A stretch of DNA of 64,000 nucleotides from Acidobacteriaceae bacterium (GCA_003139095.1 PLHW01000028.1:98567-162566), one strand, 5' to 3'; shown: positions 35,991 through 45,197, counted from the stretch's first letter. Notes: generated by a model from the letters alone, not told the origin. Numbers and translations are program-made.

Positions 35991-36680
35991 GTATGAACAG
36001 AGAAACTGATCGACGATACCGCGAGATACAGTAAGCACGAAACCATCCCTGGAACGATTGCCTAGTCCAGTTCGCTCCGCGGCGTATTTCCTTGACACGC
36101 CAACTTATAATGTAAGTAGAAGGTTCCATTCAGACGCCCCAAGGGCCGTCGCTTTCCGTTGCAAAAAGCCTTCTGTTCTTTGCCTCGAAAATGCCTCTCA
36201 GGAGGCGAGGTGGAAACGGGTCTTTGACATTTTCGTGGCCTAATGTGAGCCGTGGATCATGCAGGTTTGATAGCAAGAAAGCCGGGCGCCCCGTAGTTGT
36301 CTCCTTCTAGATGCGGGTTTTGGCAGACCTTAAGTCTTTTATCTTGAATACTTTACTTGTAAGCATCTTCGAATGAATACTTTGCGAGGAACGAGCCGAA
36401 AAGCCCCTTTTTTTTCGCTCTTAACTCCCATGCGCTCAATACTTTACCTCTAAGCCTATATTCCTCAAGACTTTGGCAGGCAAGAAATCGCAAAATTTCC
36501 GAAAATTGCACCCAACTGCAACTCCGCAAAAGAGTTGCAAGATATAAGTTCAAGTCTATATTTTTGAATACTTTGCGAGCTAACTTATTCTAAGTCCTTG
36601 ATTCCATGAGACAGGGGCATGACGGGGAGGGAGGGGGGGGTACCCCCCACCAATTAAGAACGGGTGTTACAGTTCTCCAT
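35991..36680. repeat. AT-rich repeat field with recurring AATACTTTAC and G-tract modules
   Basis: 690 bp without a credible gene. From about 36310 the motif AATACTTT(A/G)C recurs (near 36349, 36376, 36440, 36566), with CTATATTCCTCAAGAC and AAGTCCTTGATTCC. It ends in a G-run and its complement (GGGGAGGGAGGGGGGGG then TACCCCCC, near 36630-36648). The same modules occur at 59400-59740. 35991-36300 holds only a short unconvincing frame (36058-36243). The base composition is clearly lower in GC than the neighbours. Confidence 0.7.
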
Positions 36681-38000
36681 TTAGCGTTTCTCGGCAAGCG
36701 CGGCCTTATAGACCTTTCCGTCCTTCATTACAAAACTCACGCTTTCCAGAATTTTGATGTCTGCGAGCGGGTCTCCATCCACAGCAACCACGTCGGCGTA
36801 AGCACCGGGCGCGATCACGCCCAGCCTCCCCGACTGGTCGAGTAATTCCGCGGCGCGAGACGTTGCGCTCTGAATCGCCTGCATGGGCGTCATCCCCAAC
36901 TCAACCATCGTCGGAAATTCTTCGGCGATCGGATCGGTCCACGGCAGTCCGCCAATGTCGGTGCCAAACGCAATTTTCACTCCCGCCTTGAGTGCTTTGC
37001 GAAATGAAATCTCGTGCTCGGATGCGCGTTTGCGATCGCGCTGGCCCTCCGGCGTATCGGCGGGCGCCCACCCCGTGTAGTAGATGTAAAGCGTCGGGCA
37101 CAGCCAGGTCCCCTGCCGGATCATCTGCGCGATTTGCGCATCGCTCAGCATCAGCCCGTGCTCAATCGAATCGCAGCCGCCATCGAGCGCGCGCTGCATG
37201 CCTTCTCCACCGTAGGCGTGGCAGGCGACTTTTCTTCCCCACCCGTGCGCTTCGTCGACAATCGCGCGCAGCTCCTCAACCGTCAGCGTCGGTTGCGAGA
37301 TCAATTCACCATTCTTGCCCGTCCACGAACGATGCGTCATGTAGACCTTGATCCAGTCCGCGCCATGGTCGAGTTGCTCGCGCGCGGCTTTGCGCGCCTC
37401 GATCGGCCCGTCAATAATCTGCGCTCCCTTCGGCACCTGAATTTCCGGAGCGTAACCGTCCAGCGCATAGCCCCCGGTCGTCGAGATTGCGCGCGTAGTG
37501 ACAAACATTCGCGGGCCGGGAATATAGCCGCGCTCGATCGCCATCTTGATTCCAACATCGCCGTATCCGGCGCCTTCCGTCTCCATATCGCGAATGGTCG
37601 TAAATCCCTGCTCCAGCGCGCGCCGAGCCGAAACCGTGGCGCGCGCCGCCCGAAAGGCGAGCGGATACTTCAAGAGCTGAATGTCGTATCCACCTTCCGC
37701 CGGGTCTTCACCTTGCAGAAAAATGTGCGTGTGCGCATCGATCAGTCCCGGCAGGACAGTGGCCCGCGAAAGATCGATCACCGTTGCGTCGGACGGAATT
37801 TTCGCGGCACTCGCATCGTCGACCGAGGCAATCACATTTCCCCGGATCGTGATGACCGCGTTACGCCGAACCGTGCTGGATACGCCATCGATCAGCGTGC
37901 CCGCCTTGATCACCGTTACCGTGGAGGCCGGTTTGGAAACCTGCGTCCAGCCGAGGATTGAACAACTAAGTAACGTCAGCAGGATAATGCGCTTTGTCAT
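36681..38000 (-). CDS. Secreted amidohydrolase family protein
   Basis: The frame is open far upstream, but ATG 38000, preceded by GGGGAT, starts with a clear signal peptide (RIILLTLLSCSILGWTQ); 439 residues. The metal-binding HxH is in GLIDAHTHIFLQGEDP, later metal ligands are in VACHAYGG and SIEHGLML, and the catalytic Asp is in AFGTDIGGLP. The C-terminal cap returns to the small beta domain (GAYADVVAVDGDPLADI). Members hydrolyse imidic or dipeptide bonds (imidazolonepropionase and Xaa-Pro dipeptidase-like amidohydrolases); the substrate is unknown. Confidence 0.92.
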   Translation of the reverse strand: MTKRIILLTLLSCSILGWTQVSKPASTVTVIKAGTLIDGVSSTVRRNAVITIRGNVIASVDDASAAKIPSDATVIDLSRATVLPGLIDAHTHIFLQGEDPAEGGYDIQLLKYPLAFRAARATVSARRALEQGFTTIRDMETEGAGYGDVGIKMAIERGYIPGPRMFVTTRAISTTGGYALDGYAPEIQVPKGAQIIDGPIEARKAAREQLDHGADWIKVYMTHRSWTGKNGELISQPTLTVEELRAIVDEAHGWGRKVACHAYGGEGMQRALDGGCDSIEHGLMLSDAQIAQMIRQGTWLCPTLYIYYTGWAPADTPEGQRDRKRASEHEISFRKALKAGVKIAFGTDIGGLPWTDPIAEEFPTMVELGMTPMQAIQSATSRAAELLDQSGRLGVIAPGAYADVVAVDGDPLADIKILESVSFVMKDGKVYKAALAEKR

Positions 38001-38130
38001 AGAAATATCCCCGTGGAAATTATGCGGACGATGGTGCGACGGCTGGATTGTACTCCTTGGAGCGACACGACCGGAAGATCGAGGGATTGGGCGGAAGCAG
38101 GCGGAAGGGCACGAGCAAATTGTTCGGCGG

Positions 38131-38808
38131 TCAGGCGCTTCGCGGAAAACGAATCGAGAATCCGTGCCGATCCTCGAACCAGAATTCGACGAAGGCGCCC
38201 GCGGATTCGAGCGCGCGGCGCGCAATCGCGGCCCGTACTTCCCGAAGCGGGTTCGTGGCCGCACCAGACTTCGAGGCCAAACCGGACTTGGACGGCTGAT
38301 GCCAGGCGGCGCTGGCGCGCTGAAGGTTGTGCGCACTCAGAATGGCCTCCGAGGCGCATTTTTCCAGCACAATAATAACCGCCCCGCCGGTGGGCTCATT
38401 TTCAAGCAAGTCGGCAATCAAATATTGCAGGGAACGCACCAGCCAGGTTTCCGACACAAGCGCAGTCGCGCTCCCCGCCGCAAGCAGAAAGAAGGGCACT
38501 CCGCGGGCCTCGGCCAGCACCGATAGATCTTCTAAAGCTTTCTCGACCGCGCCATTCAGAGAGACCGCTGCTTTCGACCCGCAGCCTCGATCCGCCTCAA
38601 GATATTCCCGCATTAAACGTACAGCTTCGATGACCCTCTCGGTTTGCTCCAAGGCGACGGCAGCGCTCTCCGTGGGCGCGGTCGCATCCTGCGCAAACGA
38701 GGTTTCAAGCACGCAATGCAGCGTGGTCAGCGGCTGGCTCGCAATATGCAGCAGGCTGCGCAGCACGTCCTGATTTTGAGGCCCGACGGAACGGGTTCCG
38801 GCGTTCAT
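38131..38808 (-). CDS. Degenerate histidine-kinase-like protein paired with an OmpR-type regulator
   Basis: 225 residues, soluble, no membrane helix or sensor domain. The region LRSLLHIASQPLTTLHCVLE resembles a dimerisation/H-box helix, but the normal S-H-E-x-R/K-T/N pattern is absent. The C-terminal half (VRSLQYLIADLLENEPTGGAVIIVLE) corresponds to the N-box region of an HATPase domain without the usual asparagine, and FSIRFPR fits its last strand. The ATG overlaps the stop of the response regulator gene (ATGA). I infer a partner of that regulator, perhaps not catalytic as a kinase. Confidence 0.72.
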   Translation of the reverse strand: MNAGTRSVGPQNQDVLRSLLHIASQPLTTLHCVLETSFAQDATAPTESAAVALEQTERVIEAVRLMREYLEADRGCGSKAAVSLNGAVEKALEDLSVLAEARGVPFFLLAAGSATALVSETWLVRSLQYLIADLLENEPTGGAVIIVLEKCASEAILSAHNLQRASAAWHQPSKSGLASKSGAATNPLREVRAAIARRALESAGAFVEFWFEDRHGFSIRFPRSA

Positions 38809-39491
38809 GCCGGCACTCCCGTTCCCGGATTCAGTTCATACCCAACCCCGCGGATGGTGTGAATCAAGGGCGGCGTGAATCCATCGTCCACTTTGCGCCG
38901 CAGATAATTGATGTACACGTCCACAACATTTGTGGCGGAGTCGAAAGTCAGATTCCAGACGTGTTCGATGATCATCGCCCGCGTCAAACGCCGCCCGGCA
39001 TTGCGCATCAGGTATTCCAGCAGCGCAAATTCTTTGGTGGTCAGTTCGATGGCGCGCCCGGCGCGCTCCACCTTTCGCTCCACGCGGTCCAAGTTCAGAT
39101 CCCGCACGCGGAGAACAGATTCGGCCGGCGACTTCCCACGCCGTGACAGCGCCCGAGCACGCGCCGCCAACTCCAGGAACGAAAACGGCTTCACCAGATA
39201 ATCGTCGGCGCCCGCATCGAGCCCGAGCACGCGATCCTCCACGCGGCTGCGCGCGGTCAGAATCATCACAGGTATATGCGGCTTGCGCTGGCGCAAAGTC
39301 TTGAGGAGCGACAGCCCATTCATGCCCGGCAAATTCAAGTCAAGAATAACAAGGTCGTAATCGATGCCCAGCGCCATGGAGCAGCCCTGCTCCCCGTCAT
39401 GGGCGGAATCGACCGCATGATGCTCTGCTTCCAGCCCTTTATGGATGAACCGGGCGAGAGCCACGTCGTCTTCCACAATAAGAATTCTCAT
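38805..39491 (-). CDS. OmpR/PhoB-family response regulator
   Basis: 228 residues from ATG 39491 (GAAGG upstream); the longer frame to 39596 has no support. The receiver domain (1-115) has the acidic pair ED at 7-8, phosphoacceptor Asp51 in VILDLNLPGMNG, and the conserved Lys in DDYLVKPFSF. The C-terminal winged-helix domain has LTTKEFALLEYLMRNAG and TNVVDVYINYLRRKVD. It should bind DNA on phosphorylation. The coupled downstream gene encodes an unusual kinase-like partner. Confidence 0.95.
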   Translation of the reverse strand: MRILIVEDDVALARFIHKGLEAEHHAVDSAHDGEQGCSMALGIDYDLVILDLNLPGMNGLSLLKTLRQRKPHIPVMILTARSRVEDRVLGLDAGADDYLVKPFSFLELAARARALSRRGKSPAESVLRVRDLNLDRVERKVERAGRAIELTTKEFALLEYLMRNAGRRLTRAMIIEHVWNLTFDSATNVVDVYINYLRRKVDDGFTPPLIHTIRGVGYELNPGTGVPA

Positions 39492-39695
39492 GAACCTTCT
39501 CTTACCCACAAATATGAAACGCTTCTTATCTTCAGCGCATAACACCGCTGGCACAAGATAACCCCACCGTACTTTTGGACGTAGCAGCCGGCTCAAAACC
39601 TCAGCGTTGGGTTCGTTCGAACTGGAGGAGCTCGATTATGCAGAGCTTGGCGCCGACATTTCACGAAGCGCAAAGCACGGAAATTCCGGCGAGTG

Positions 39696-41072
39696 CTAGA
39701 CGCCGATCTCGGCCTGAACGGCGGCGACGATCGATTCGGCCACTCGATCCATCTGCTCTTTCGACTCCGCTTCTATCATCACTCGCGCGAGAGCCTCCGT
39801 GCCCGAATAGCGGACGACCACGCGGCCATTGCCATCCAGTTCGCGCTCCGCCGCTGTAATGGTCGCTTGCACCGCGGGAAGGTTCGCGAACGGAATTTTC
39901 TTGCGCACCCGGACGTTGCGGATGGTTTGCGGAAATACCTTCAGGTCGCCGACGAGTTCGGCCAAAGTTTTGCCCGAGCGCGCCATGATATCCAAAACCC
40001 GCAGGGCCGTGAGCAATCCGTCCCCGGTGGTAGCTTCGCCGTCGCGAAAAAGTATGTGCCCGGACTGCTCGCCCCCCAGGGTTGCGCCGACGCGCTGCAT
40101 TTCCTCCAGCACGTACTTGTCGCCGACATTGGCCCGCAACATGCTTATACCGGAGCGCTTGAAAGCCAACTCCAATCCCATATTCGACATGGTGGTAGCG
40201 ACAACGGTCGCCTTCGCCAGCCTGCCCCGGGATTGCATGTCGCGCGCCGCCAGCAGCAACACCGCGTCGCCATCGACGATGCGCCCCTCGGCGTCGCAAA
40301 GGAGCGCACGATCCGCGTCGCCGTCGAAGGTGATGCCGGCGTCGAATTGCCCTTTGTGCTGGGCGACAAAGTGCGCGATTGTTTCAGGATGGAGCGCCCC
40401 ACAATTACGATTGATATTCTGCCCGTCGGGAGCGCAGTGCAAACACGTCGCGCTCACTTGCAACGCGCGAAACAACTCGGGAGCCTCAACCGCTGCGGCG
40501 CCGTTGGCGCAATCGACGGCCACGCGAAGCCGCGTTAAATCAGTAGTAATGGCGCCAGCCAGCGAGCCCACGTAGGCCTGCCGGAGTTCCTCTTCGCCAG
40601 GCAGACTCGAAACCAGCGGCACCGCATCGGGATTGGGCGCCGCATCGGGCGACTGGAGCAATGCGAAGATCTCTTTTTCGATCGCCAGTTCGTGGGCATC
40701 CGCAAGCTTGTATCCGTCGGCGGAAAAAATTTTGATGCCGTTGTCGGTCCAGGGATTATGCGACGCGGAGATGACGACTCCGGCGTCAAACCTTTGTGAG
40801 CGGGCAAGAAACGCCACGCCCGGCGTCGTGATTACACCCGCACTGCGCGCCTTGATGCCCACCGAAGCCAGACCCTGCAGAAATCGATCGGCGATCCAGT
40901 GGCTGGAAATCCGCGTATCCTGCCCGATCACCACGCGCGCATTCGACTTGACGCGAATCAAATCGTGCCCCAGCGCGCGGCCCATCCAGTAAACGCTGTC
41001 TCGCGTGAGCGGAAATTCGCCCGCCACGCCACGAATTCCATCCGTGCCAAAAAGCTGTCTCGTTGATGTCAT
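39696..41072 (-). CDS. glmM: Phosphoglucosamine mutase
   Basis: 458 residues from ATG 41072 (MTSTRQLFGTDGIRG). The phosphoserine loop is ISASHNPWTDNGIK with the active Ser104, the metal loop is TFDGDADRALLCD, and the sugar-binding loop GGEQSGHI is present. The terminal phosphate-binding loop reads VRYSGTEALARVMIE. The enzyme interconverts glucosamine-6-phosphate and glucosamine-1-phosphate for UDP-GlcNAc. It follows cdaA and cdaR, the conserved c-di-AMP operon order, though with about 100 bp between cdaR and glmM. Confidence 0.96.
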   Translation of the reverse strand: MTSTRQLFGTDGIRGVAGEFPLTRDSVYWMGRALGHDLIRVKSNARVVIGQDTRISSHWIADRFLQGLASVGIKARSAGVITTPGVAFLARSQRFDAGVVISASHNPWTDNGIKIFSADGYKLADAHELAIEKEIFALLQSPDAAPNPDAVPLVSSLPGEEELRQAYVGSLAGAITTDLTRLRVAVDCANGAAAVEAPELFRALQVSATCLHCAPDGQNINRNCGALHPETIAHFVAQHKGQFDAGITFDGDADRALLCDAEGRIVDGDAVLLLAARDMQSRGRLAKATVVATTMSNMGLELAFKRSGISMLRANVGDKYVLEEMQRVGATLGGEQSGHILFRDGEATTGDGLLTALRVLDIMARSGKTLAELVGDLKVFPQTIRNVRVRKKIPFANLPAVQATITAAERELDGNGRVVVRYSGTEALARVMIEAESKEQMDRVAESIVAAVQAEIGV

Positions 41073-41172
41073 GAAGTTCCGAGGGAAGATCCTCTTCCCA
41101 CCACGTCCGCGCAGCATGCCCGCGTCGCCCGGCTATTTAGCCGGCTGCCGACTTTCAAAAGCTCACGCAAGC

Positions 41173-41850
41173 TCACTCTTTTTTCTTTTCTTGCGCCGCG
41201 CCTTCCATAATAACCGTCACCTGAATCGGGCGGGGATGTACAACCTGGATCAGCGGGTCCGCGACAAAAACCTGCGTCAGAAAAGATGCGCGGTTCATGG
41301 TTCCGCTGGCGTCGACCGGATCCGTGCTCGCCGCTTCCAGCGCTTCCACGCGCCGCCGCGGGCCCGTCACCATGATGGTGGGAGGATCGGCGATGACTTG
41401 CGCGACATGCATGTTTCCGGCGAAACTGCCCGTCACGCGCGGACGCACCTCCACCGTCCGCGTGTCCCGGTTGTCGAAGGAAAGATGAAATTGCCCGGGA
41501 ATGATCTGCACCACTTCCAGGTCCTGCGGCACCTGCACATGCCGCGCCGTCAGATCGAAGGTCCTCTCTCCCGGTTGAACATTGCTGAGGTCAACCTCAG
41601 CGCGCACATCGGATGGGTCGAGCCGATGAATGGCGCGCTCCGGCCCGCGCACCCGCACCTGCGCCTCCGTGAAGCTGGCCGAATCGATCTCCAGGTTGTC
41701 GGGCAGATTGCGAAACTCGATCGGGACCTTCAACTCCACCTCGGCGATAGGGCTGATCGCCACCGCTCGCCACAGGGCAATGGCCATCAGCAGCGAAATC
41801 AATTTGAGCCAGAAGTTTTGCAGGACGATCCGATGCCACAAACTCGCCAT
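41173..41850 (-). CDS. cdaR: YbbR-domain protein, CdaA regulator
   Basis: 225 residues with an N-terminal membrane helix (LKLISLLMAIALWRAVAIS) and two YbbR-type repeats, the first starting VELKVPIEFRNLP and the second around VEVRPRVTGSFAGN. CdaR sits outside the membrane and regulates the diadenylate cyclase CdaA. The ATG is 2 bp after the cdaA stop. The protein is shorter than the four-repeat Firmicutes form. Confidence 0.88.
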   Translation of the reverse strand: MASLWHRIVLQNFWLKLISLLMAIALWRAVAISPIAEVELKVPIEFRNLPDNLEIDSASFTEAQVRVRGPERAIHRLDPSDVRAEVDLSNVQPGERTFDLTARHVQVPQDLEVVQIIPGQFHLSFDNRDTRTVEVRPRVTGSFAGNMHVAQVIADPPTIMVTGPRRRVEALEAASTDPVDASGTMNRASFLTQVFVADPLIQVVHPRPIQVTVIMEGAAQEKKKE

Positions 41851-41852
41851 GT

Positions 41853-42722
41853 TCAGTCATCCCCCTTCAATCGCGACGCGGCATCGCGGCGCGGCGAGGA
41901 GTGGGTGCTGGGCGGTTCGTCCTCGATGAACGTTTCTTCCACCGCGCTCGGCAGGCTGGGCGCCGGCGCATAGCGGCGCAGCAGCGTGCTCAAGCGTTCG
42001 CGCAAACGTTCCACCGTCAGATCGCGATCGATATTGCCGCCAACCGCCACGCTGATCGACCCCGTCTCCTCGGAGACGATCACCGCGACCGCATCGGTTT
42101 CTTCGGTAATTCCGATGCCCGCCCGATGCCGCGTGCCGAGTTGCGTCGAGAGGATTGGATTCATCGAAAGCGGCAGGAAACAAGCGGCGGCCGCGATGCG
42201 ATCGCGTTGCACAATCACCGCCCCATCGTGCAGCGGCGCGCTCGGGCGGAAGACCGAGGCCAGCAGGTCGTACGACAAGCGCGCGTCCAGAGCGACCCCG
42301 CTTTCGATGTAAGTGCGCAGGCCGATTTCACGCTCGATCACGATGAGCGCGCCGGTCTGAGTCTGCGAAAAAAGATTCGCGGCCAGAACGATATCGTCAT
42401 ACACGTCGGCCGACGAACTTGTCGAGCGCATCATGGAGATGCGCGTGCCCAGATTGGCCAGTGCGTGCCGGATTTCCGACTGGAAGACCACAATCAGCGC
42501 AAAGACGACGTACGGGACCAGCGTGCTCAGCAGCCAGTTCAGTGTCGGCAACTCACCGATGCGCGAAACATAAAACACCAGCCCCAGCGTTGCGACGCCG
42601 ATCAGCATTGGCGCCGCGCGCGTGCCGCGCACCAGCATCAGGAACTGATAGATCAGAATCGCGACCAGCACGATGTCCAGAATCTTCAACGTGATTTGTG
42701 GCCACGCGATCGCTGCCGTCAC
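41853..42722 (-). CDS. cdaA: Diadenylate cyclase CdaA
   Basis: 289 residues from GTG 42722 with GAGGA nearby. Three N-terminal membrane helices (about 13-90) are followed by the DAC (DisA_N) domain. The catalytic motifs are LHDGAVIV (DGA at 166-168) and GTRHRAGIG (RHR at 198-200). The enzyme makes cyclic di-AMP from two ATP. Association with cdaR and glmM links c-di-AMP to cell-wall precursor supply. The last 35 residues are a charged Pro/Ser-rich tail. Confidence 0.95.
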   Translation of the reverse strand: MTAAIAWPQITLKILDIVLVAILIYQFLMLVRGTRAAPMLIGVATLGLVFYVSRIGELPTLNWLLSTLVPYVVFALIVVFQSEIRHALANLGTRISMMRSTSSSADVYDDIVLAANLFSQTQTGALIVIEREIGLRTYIESGVALDARLSYDLLASVFRPSAPLHDGAVIVQRDRIAAAACFLPLSMNPILSTQLGTRHRAGIGITEETDAVAVIVSEETGSISVAVGGNIDRDLTVERLRERLSTLLRRYAPAPSLPSAVEETFIEDEPPSTHSSPRRDAASRLKGDD

Positions 42723-42819
42723 TCGGTCCTCACATTTTAGGTGTGCTGGCTCTCATTCTAATGCACCACCTATCCACTGATGCACGGACTAATGAGGCAC
42801 AGGTTAACTAGTGCACAGC

Positions 42820-44241
42820 CTATTGCTCGCCAGCTTTCGGCGAGACGCCACCCTCTGCTGCGTCACGTTGCGTATTCGTTACCCGGGCGCGCACCTGTCC
42901 ACGTGCCAGCCGTGCCGATAATTCATCGCCCGGCGCCAGCTGCGCTGCGTCTTTCACCAGCGTTCCCTGGCCGTCAAACACCAGCGCGTAGCCGCGATTC
43001 AGAATCGCAACTGGCGAAAGCGCTTCCAGGCTTGCCGTGCGCCGGTCCAGCGCGGCTCGAAATTTCAGCAGGCATGCGCGCGTGGCCGCTGCCAGATTCG
43101 AAGCTTCGGTTTCCAGTTGCCGGCGAATGGCCGCCAGTCGCCGGCGGGCATCATAATGCCGCACCGCCGCCGACCCCGTTTCGAGTCGCCGGTGATTGCG
43201 CTCAAGCAGCTGCCGTTGCGCCATCTCCAGCCGGAAGCGGCGCTCGTCAAGCCTTTGTTGTCCTCGTCGAATCCCATGCATGATCCCGGCAAACGCACCG
43301 TGCTGCGCCAGTTCGATTAGCTCCTGGCGCGCCATCAGCAGCCGATATCGCACCGCCCGCTCCAGCCGTCGATTCAGTTCCTCGGCTTGCGCATCGATCT
43401 CCTGCCGCGACCGGATGACGAGTTCAGCGGCGGCAGATGGCGTGGGTGCCCGCAGATCGGCGACAAAATCCACAATCGTGAAATCCGTTTCGTGCCCAAT
43501 CGCTGCAATCACCGGAATCTTCGACGCCGCAACTGCCCGCGCCAGGCCTTCATCATTAAACGCCGCCAGGTCCTCGGCCGACCCGCCGCCGCGCGCAATG
43601 ATGATGACCTCAACCGCGCCGTGCCGCCCACTCTGCTGAAAGTGCCGCAGCCCGGCCATCACTTCAGTCGGTGCCGCTTCGCCCTGCACCTGCGCCGGAT
43701 AAATCAGAATGTTCGCCGAGCGATGCCGCCGCCCAAGAATATTCAGGATGTCGCGCAAGGCCGCGCCCTGTGGAGAAGTGATGATGCCGATTTTCCGCGG
43801 CAACGGAGGAATTGGTTTTTTTCGCGCGGCATCGAAAAGTCCTTCCGCCTGCAAGCGCGCTTTCAGCTGTTCAAACGCCAATTGCAGAGCGCCTGCGCCC
43901 TGCGGCTCCATAAATTCCGCGGAAATCTGCAATTCGCCGCGGTCTTCATACACCGTGATTCGCCCGCGCAAAGTAACATGCAGCCCGTTTTCAGGGCGGA
44001 ACCGCAGCAGCCGCGCCGACGACCGAAACATCACCACGCGAATCTGCGCGGTCTCTTCTTTCAGCGTGAAATACAGATGCCCGGAATCGGGAATGCGGAG
44101 ATTCGAAATTTCGCCTTCTACCCAGCAGTCCGAGTACTGCCGCTCCACCAGCCCGCGCACCGCCGAGACCAGCGCCCGCACCGTCCAGATATGCCGCTCC
44201 GGCGCGCGAAACTGAAACCCGAGTTGGTCGCTCATCCCCAT
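42820..44241 (-). CDS. xseA: Exodeoxyribonuclease VII large subunit
   Basis: 473 residues. The N-terminal OB-fold (about 20-110) has YSDCWVEGEISNLRIPDSGH, and the catalytic domain has RKIGIITSPQGAALRDILNI, ARGGGSAEDLAAFNDE and AIGHETDFTIVDFVADLRA. The long coiled-coil region and a C-terminal segment (SPVAILNRGYALVFD) complete the family. It degrades single-stranded DNA with XseB. No xseB follows in the window. ATG 44235 is an alternative start. Confidence 0.96.
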   Translation of the reverse strand: MGMSDQLGFQFRAPERHIWTVRALVSAVRGLVERQYSDCWVEGEISNLRIPDSGHLYFTLKEETAQIRVVMFRSSARLLRFRPENGLHVTLRGRITVYEDRGELQISAEFMEPQGAGALQLAFEQLKARLQAEGLFDAARKKPIPPLPRKIGIITSPQGAALRDILNILGRRHRSANILIYPAQVQGEAAPTEVMAGLRHFQQSGRHGAVEVIIIARGGGSAEDLAAFNDEGLARAVAASKIPVIAAIGHETDFTIVDFVADLRAPTPSAAAELVIRSRQEIDAQAEELNRRLERAVRYRLLMARQELIELAQHGAFAGIMHGIRRGQQRLDERRFRLEMAQRQLLERNHRRLETGSAAVRHYDARRRLAAIRRQLETEASNLAAATRACLLKFRAALDRRTASLEALSPVAILNRGYALVFDGQGTLVKDAAQLAPGDELSARLARGQVRARVTNTQRDAAEGGVSPKAGEQ

Positions 44242-44259
44242 CGGAGTGTCAGAAACAAA

Positions 44260-44583
44260 TCAGGCACGAACTTCTTCCGCAACTTTGACGGGCACAATCC
44301 GCGCAACCCGAGCCATCACCTTTTTATTCTGCTCTGATTTTTTCAGGTCATAGGTCGCCTGCAATCGCATCCATACGTCCGGCGAACCTCCAAACAGGCG
44401 GGCCACCTTCAGGCACATCACGGCGGACAAAGGTTTGCGCCCCGCCAGAATGGCGTGAAGCATCTGGCGCGACACGCCCAAAGCTTTGGCCGTGGCCGTT
44501 ACCGATAGTCCAACCGATGGCAGAATATCTTCCCGGATAATCTCGCCCGGATGGACAGGTGGCAGTCCGTTCTTTCTCTCCAT
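44260..44583 (-). CDS. higA: HigA-family antitoxin
   Basis: 107 residues from ATG 44583 with GAGGAA upstream; the frame extends to 44634 but that part overlaps higB. The helix-turn-helix begins HPGEIIREDILPSVGLS and continues VTATAKALGVSRQMLHAIL, the classic HigA/VapI pattern. It binds the toxin and represses the operon. It lies 10 bp after the toxin gene, in the toxin-first order usual for higBA. Confidence 0.93.
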   Translation of the reverse strand: MERKNGLPPVHPGEIIREDILPSVGLSVTATAKALGVSRQMLHAILAGRKPLSAVMCLKVARLFGGSPDVWMRLQATYDLKKSEQNKKVMARVARIVPVKVAEEVRA

Positions 44584-44593
44584 AAATTCCTCG

Positions 44594-44869
44594 CTAATGG
44601 TAGTCTTCAAAATCGATATCCATGGCGTGCTCACCCGACCAGCCGAACGTTATGCGGTAATTGCCGCTTACCCGCACCGACCAGCGTTGCGGATTGCCCC
44701 ACAGCCCGTGGAAGCGAAAGCCCGCGATGTTCATGTCCTCCGGACGCCCCGCCACATCCAGCAATTGCAGGATGCGCACGCACTTTCCGATATGGTCGGC
44801 GCCGATGCGGCGCGTTCTGCCGGTTCGCAGAATCTCTTCCAGACCCTTATGTCGGAAGCCGCCGATCAT
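44594..44869 (-). CDS. higB: HigB/RelE-family toxin
   Basis: 91 residues from ATG 44869 (IGGFRHKGLEEILRTG). The RelE-like fold shows in LQLLDVAGRPEDMNIAGFR and the end RWSVRVSGNYRITFGWS followed by DIDFEDYH. HigB toxins cleave mRNA on the ribosome. The promoter with palindromes at 44891-44916 overlaps the start region, consistent with autoregulation by HigA. An in-frame TTG at 44905 lies in that operator and is unlikely to be the start. Confidence 0.93.
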   Translation of the reverse strand: MIGGFRHKGLEEILRTGRTRRIGADHIGKCVRILQLLDVAGRPEDMNIAGFRFHGLWGNPQRWSVRVSGNYRITFGWSGEHAMDIDFEDYH

Positions 44870-44890
44870 TTCCTGAGTGTAAATTGATTG

Positions 44891-44916
44891 GTTGACAAGT
44901 GTCAACTGAATAGTTG
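44891..44916 (-). promoter_or_regulatory. Likely higBA operator and promoter
   Basis: Two inverted repeats: GTTGACA-AG-TGTCAAC (44891-44906) and CAACT-GAAT-AGTTG (44903-44916). On the minus strand TTGACA (44905-44900) followed after 17 bp by TTACAC could serve as -35 and -10. The repeats therefore overlap the -35 element, where HigA could block transcription. Confidence 0.6.
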
Positions 44917-44972
44917 TCGGCTGGACAGAAGCAAGACCGCGCGTCTCAATCCCGCCGCTTCGCCGTATCGCG

Positions 44973-45197
44973 CTACTTTCTCAGCCGTCCAATCACAAAA
45001 ACCACGATAGAAAGCACTACGCTGATCAGAATCGAACTCGCCAGCGGAAAATAAAACGTGGTGTGCTTGCCCCGATACACCACATCTCCCGGCAGCCGCC
45101 CCAACGGCAGGCCGGTTCGCCCCAGCAGCATGACGAGGCCGCCCACCACGGCCAGCGTAATGCCAACGAAAATCAACAACCGGCCCATCTCCACCAT
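44973..45197 (-). CDS. DUF2905 family small membrane protein
   Basis: 74 residues with two membrane helices (LLIFVGITLAVVGGLVMLLG and SSILISVVLSIVVFVIG) joined by GRLPGDVVYRGKHTTFYFPL. This loop is the signature of DUF2905. The function is unknown. ATG 45188 is an alternative start. The neighbours are unrelated. Confidence 0.9.
   Translation of the reverse strand: MVEMGRLLIFVGITLAVVGGLVMLLGRTGLPLGRLPGDVVYRGKHTTFYFPLASSILISVVLSIVVFVIGRLRK

Noticed and set aside
36058..36243. 61-codon open frame after the IS110 element
   Set aside because: No ribosome site, no recognisable features and it lies in repeat-rich non-coding DNA.
39638..39859. Possible short plus-strand gene with GGAGGAG before ATG 39638
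   Set aside because: It soon runs antisense into glmM and becomes an Arg-rich shadow translation.
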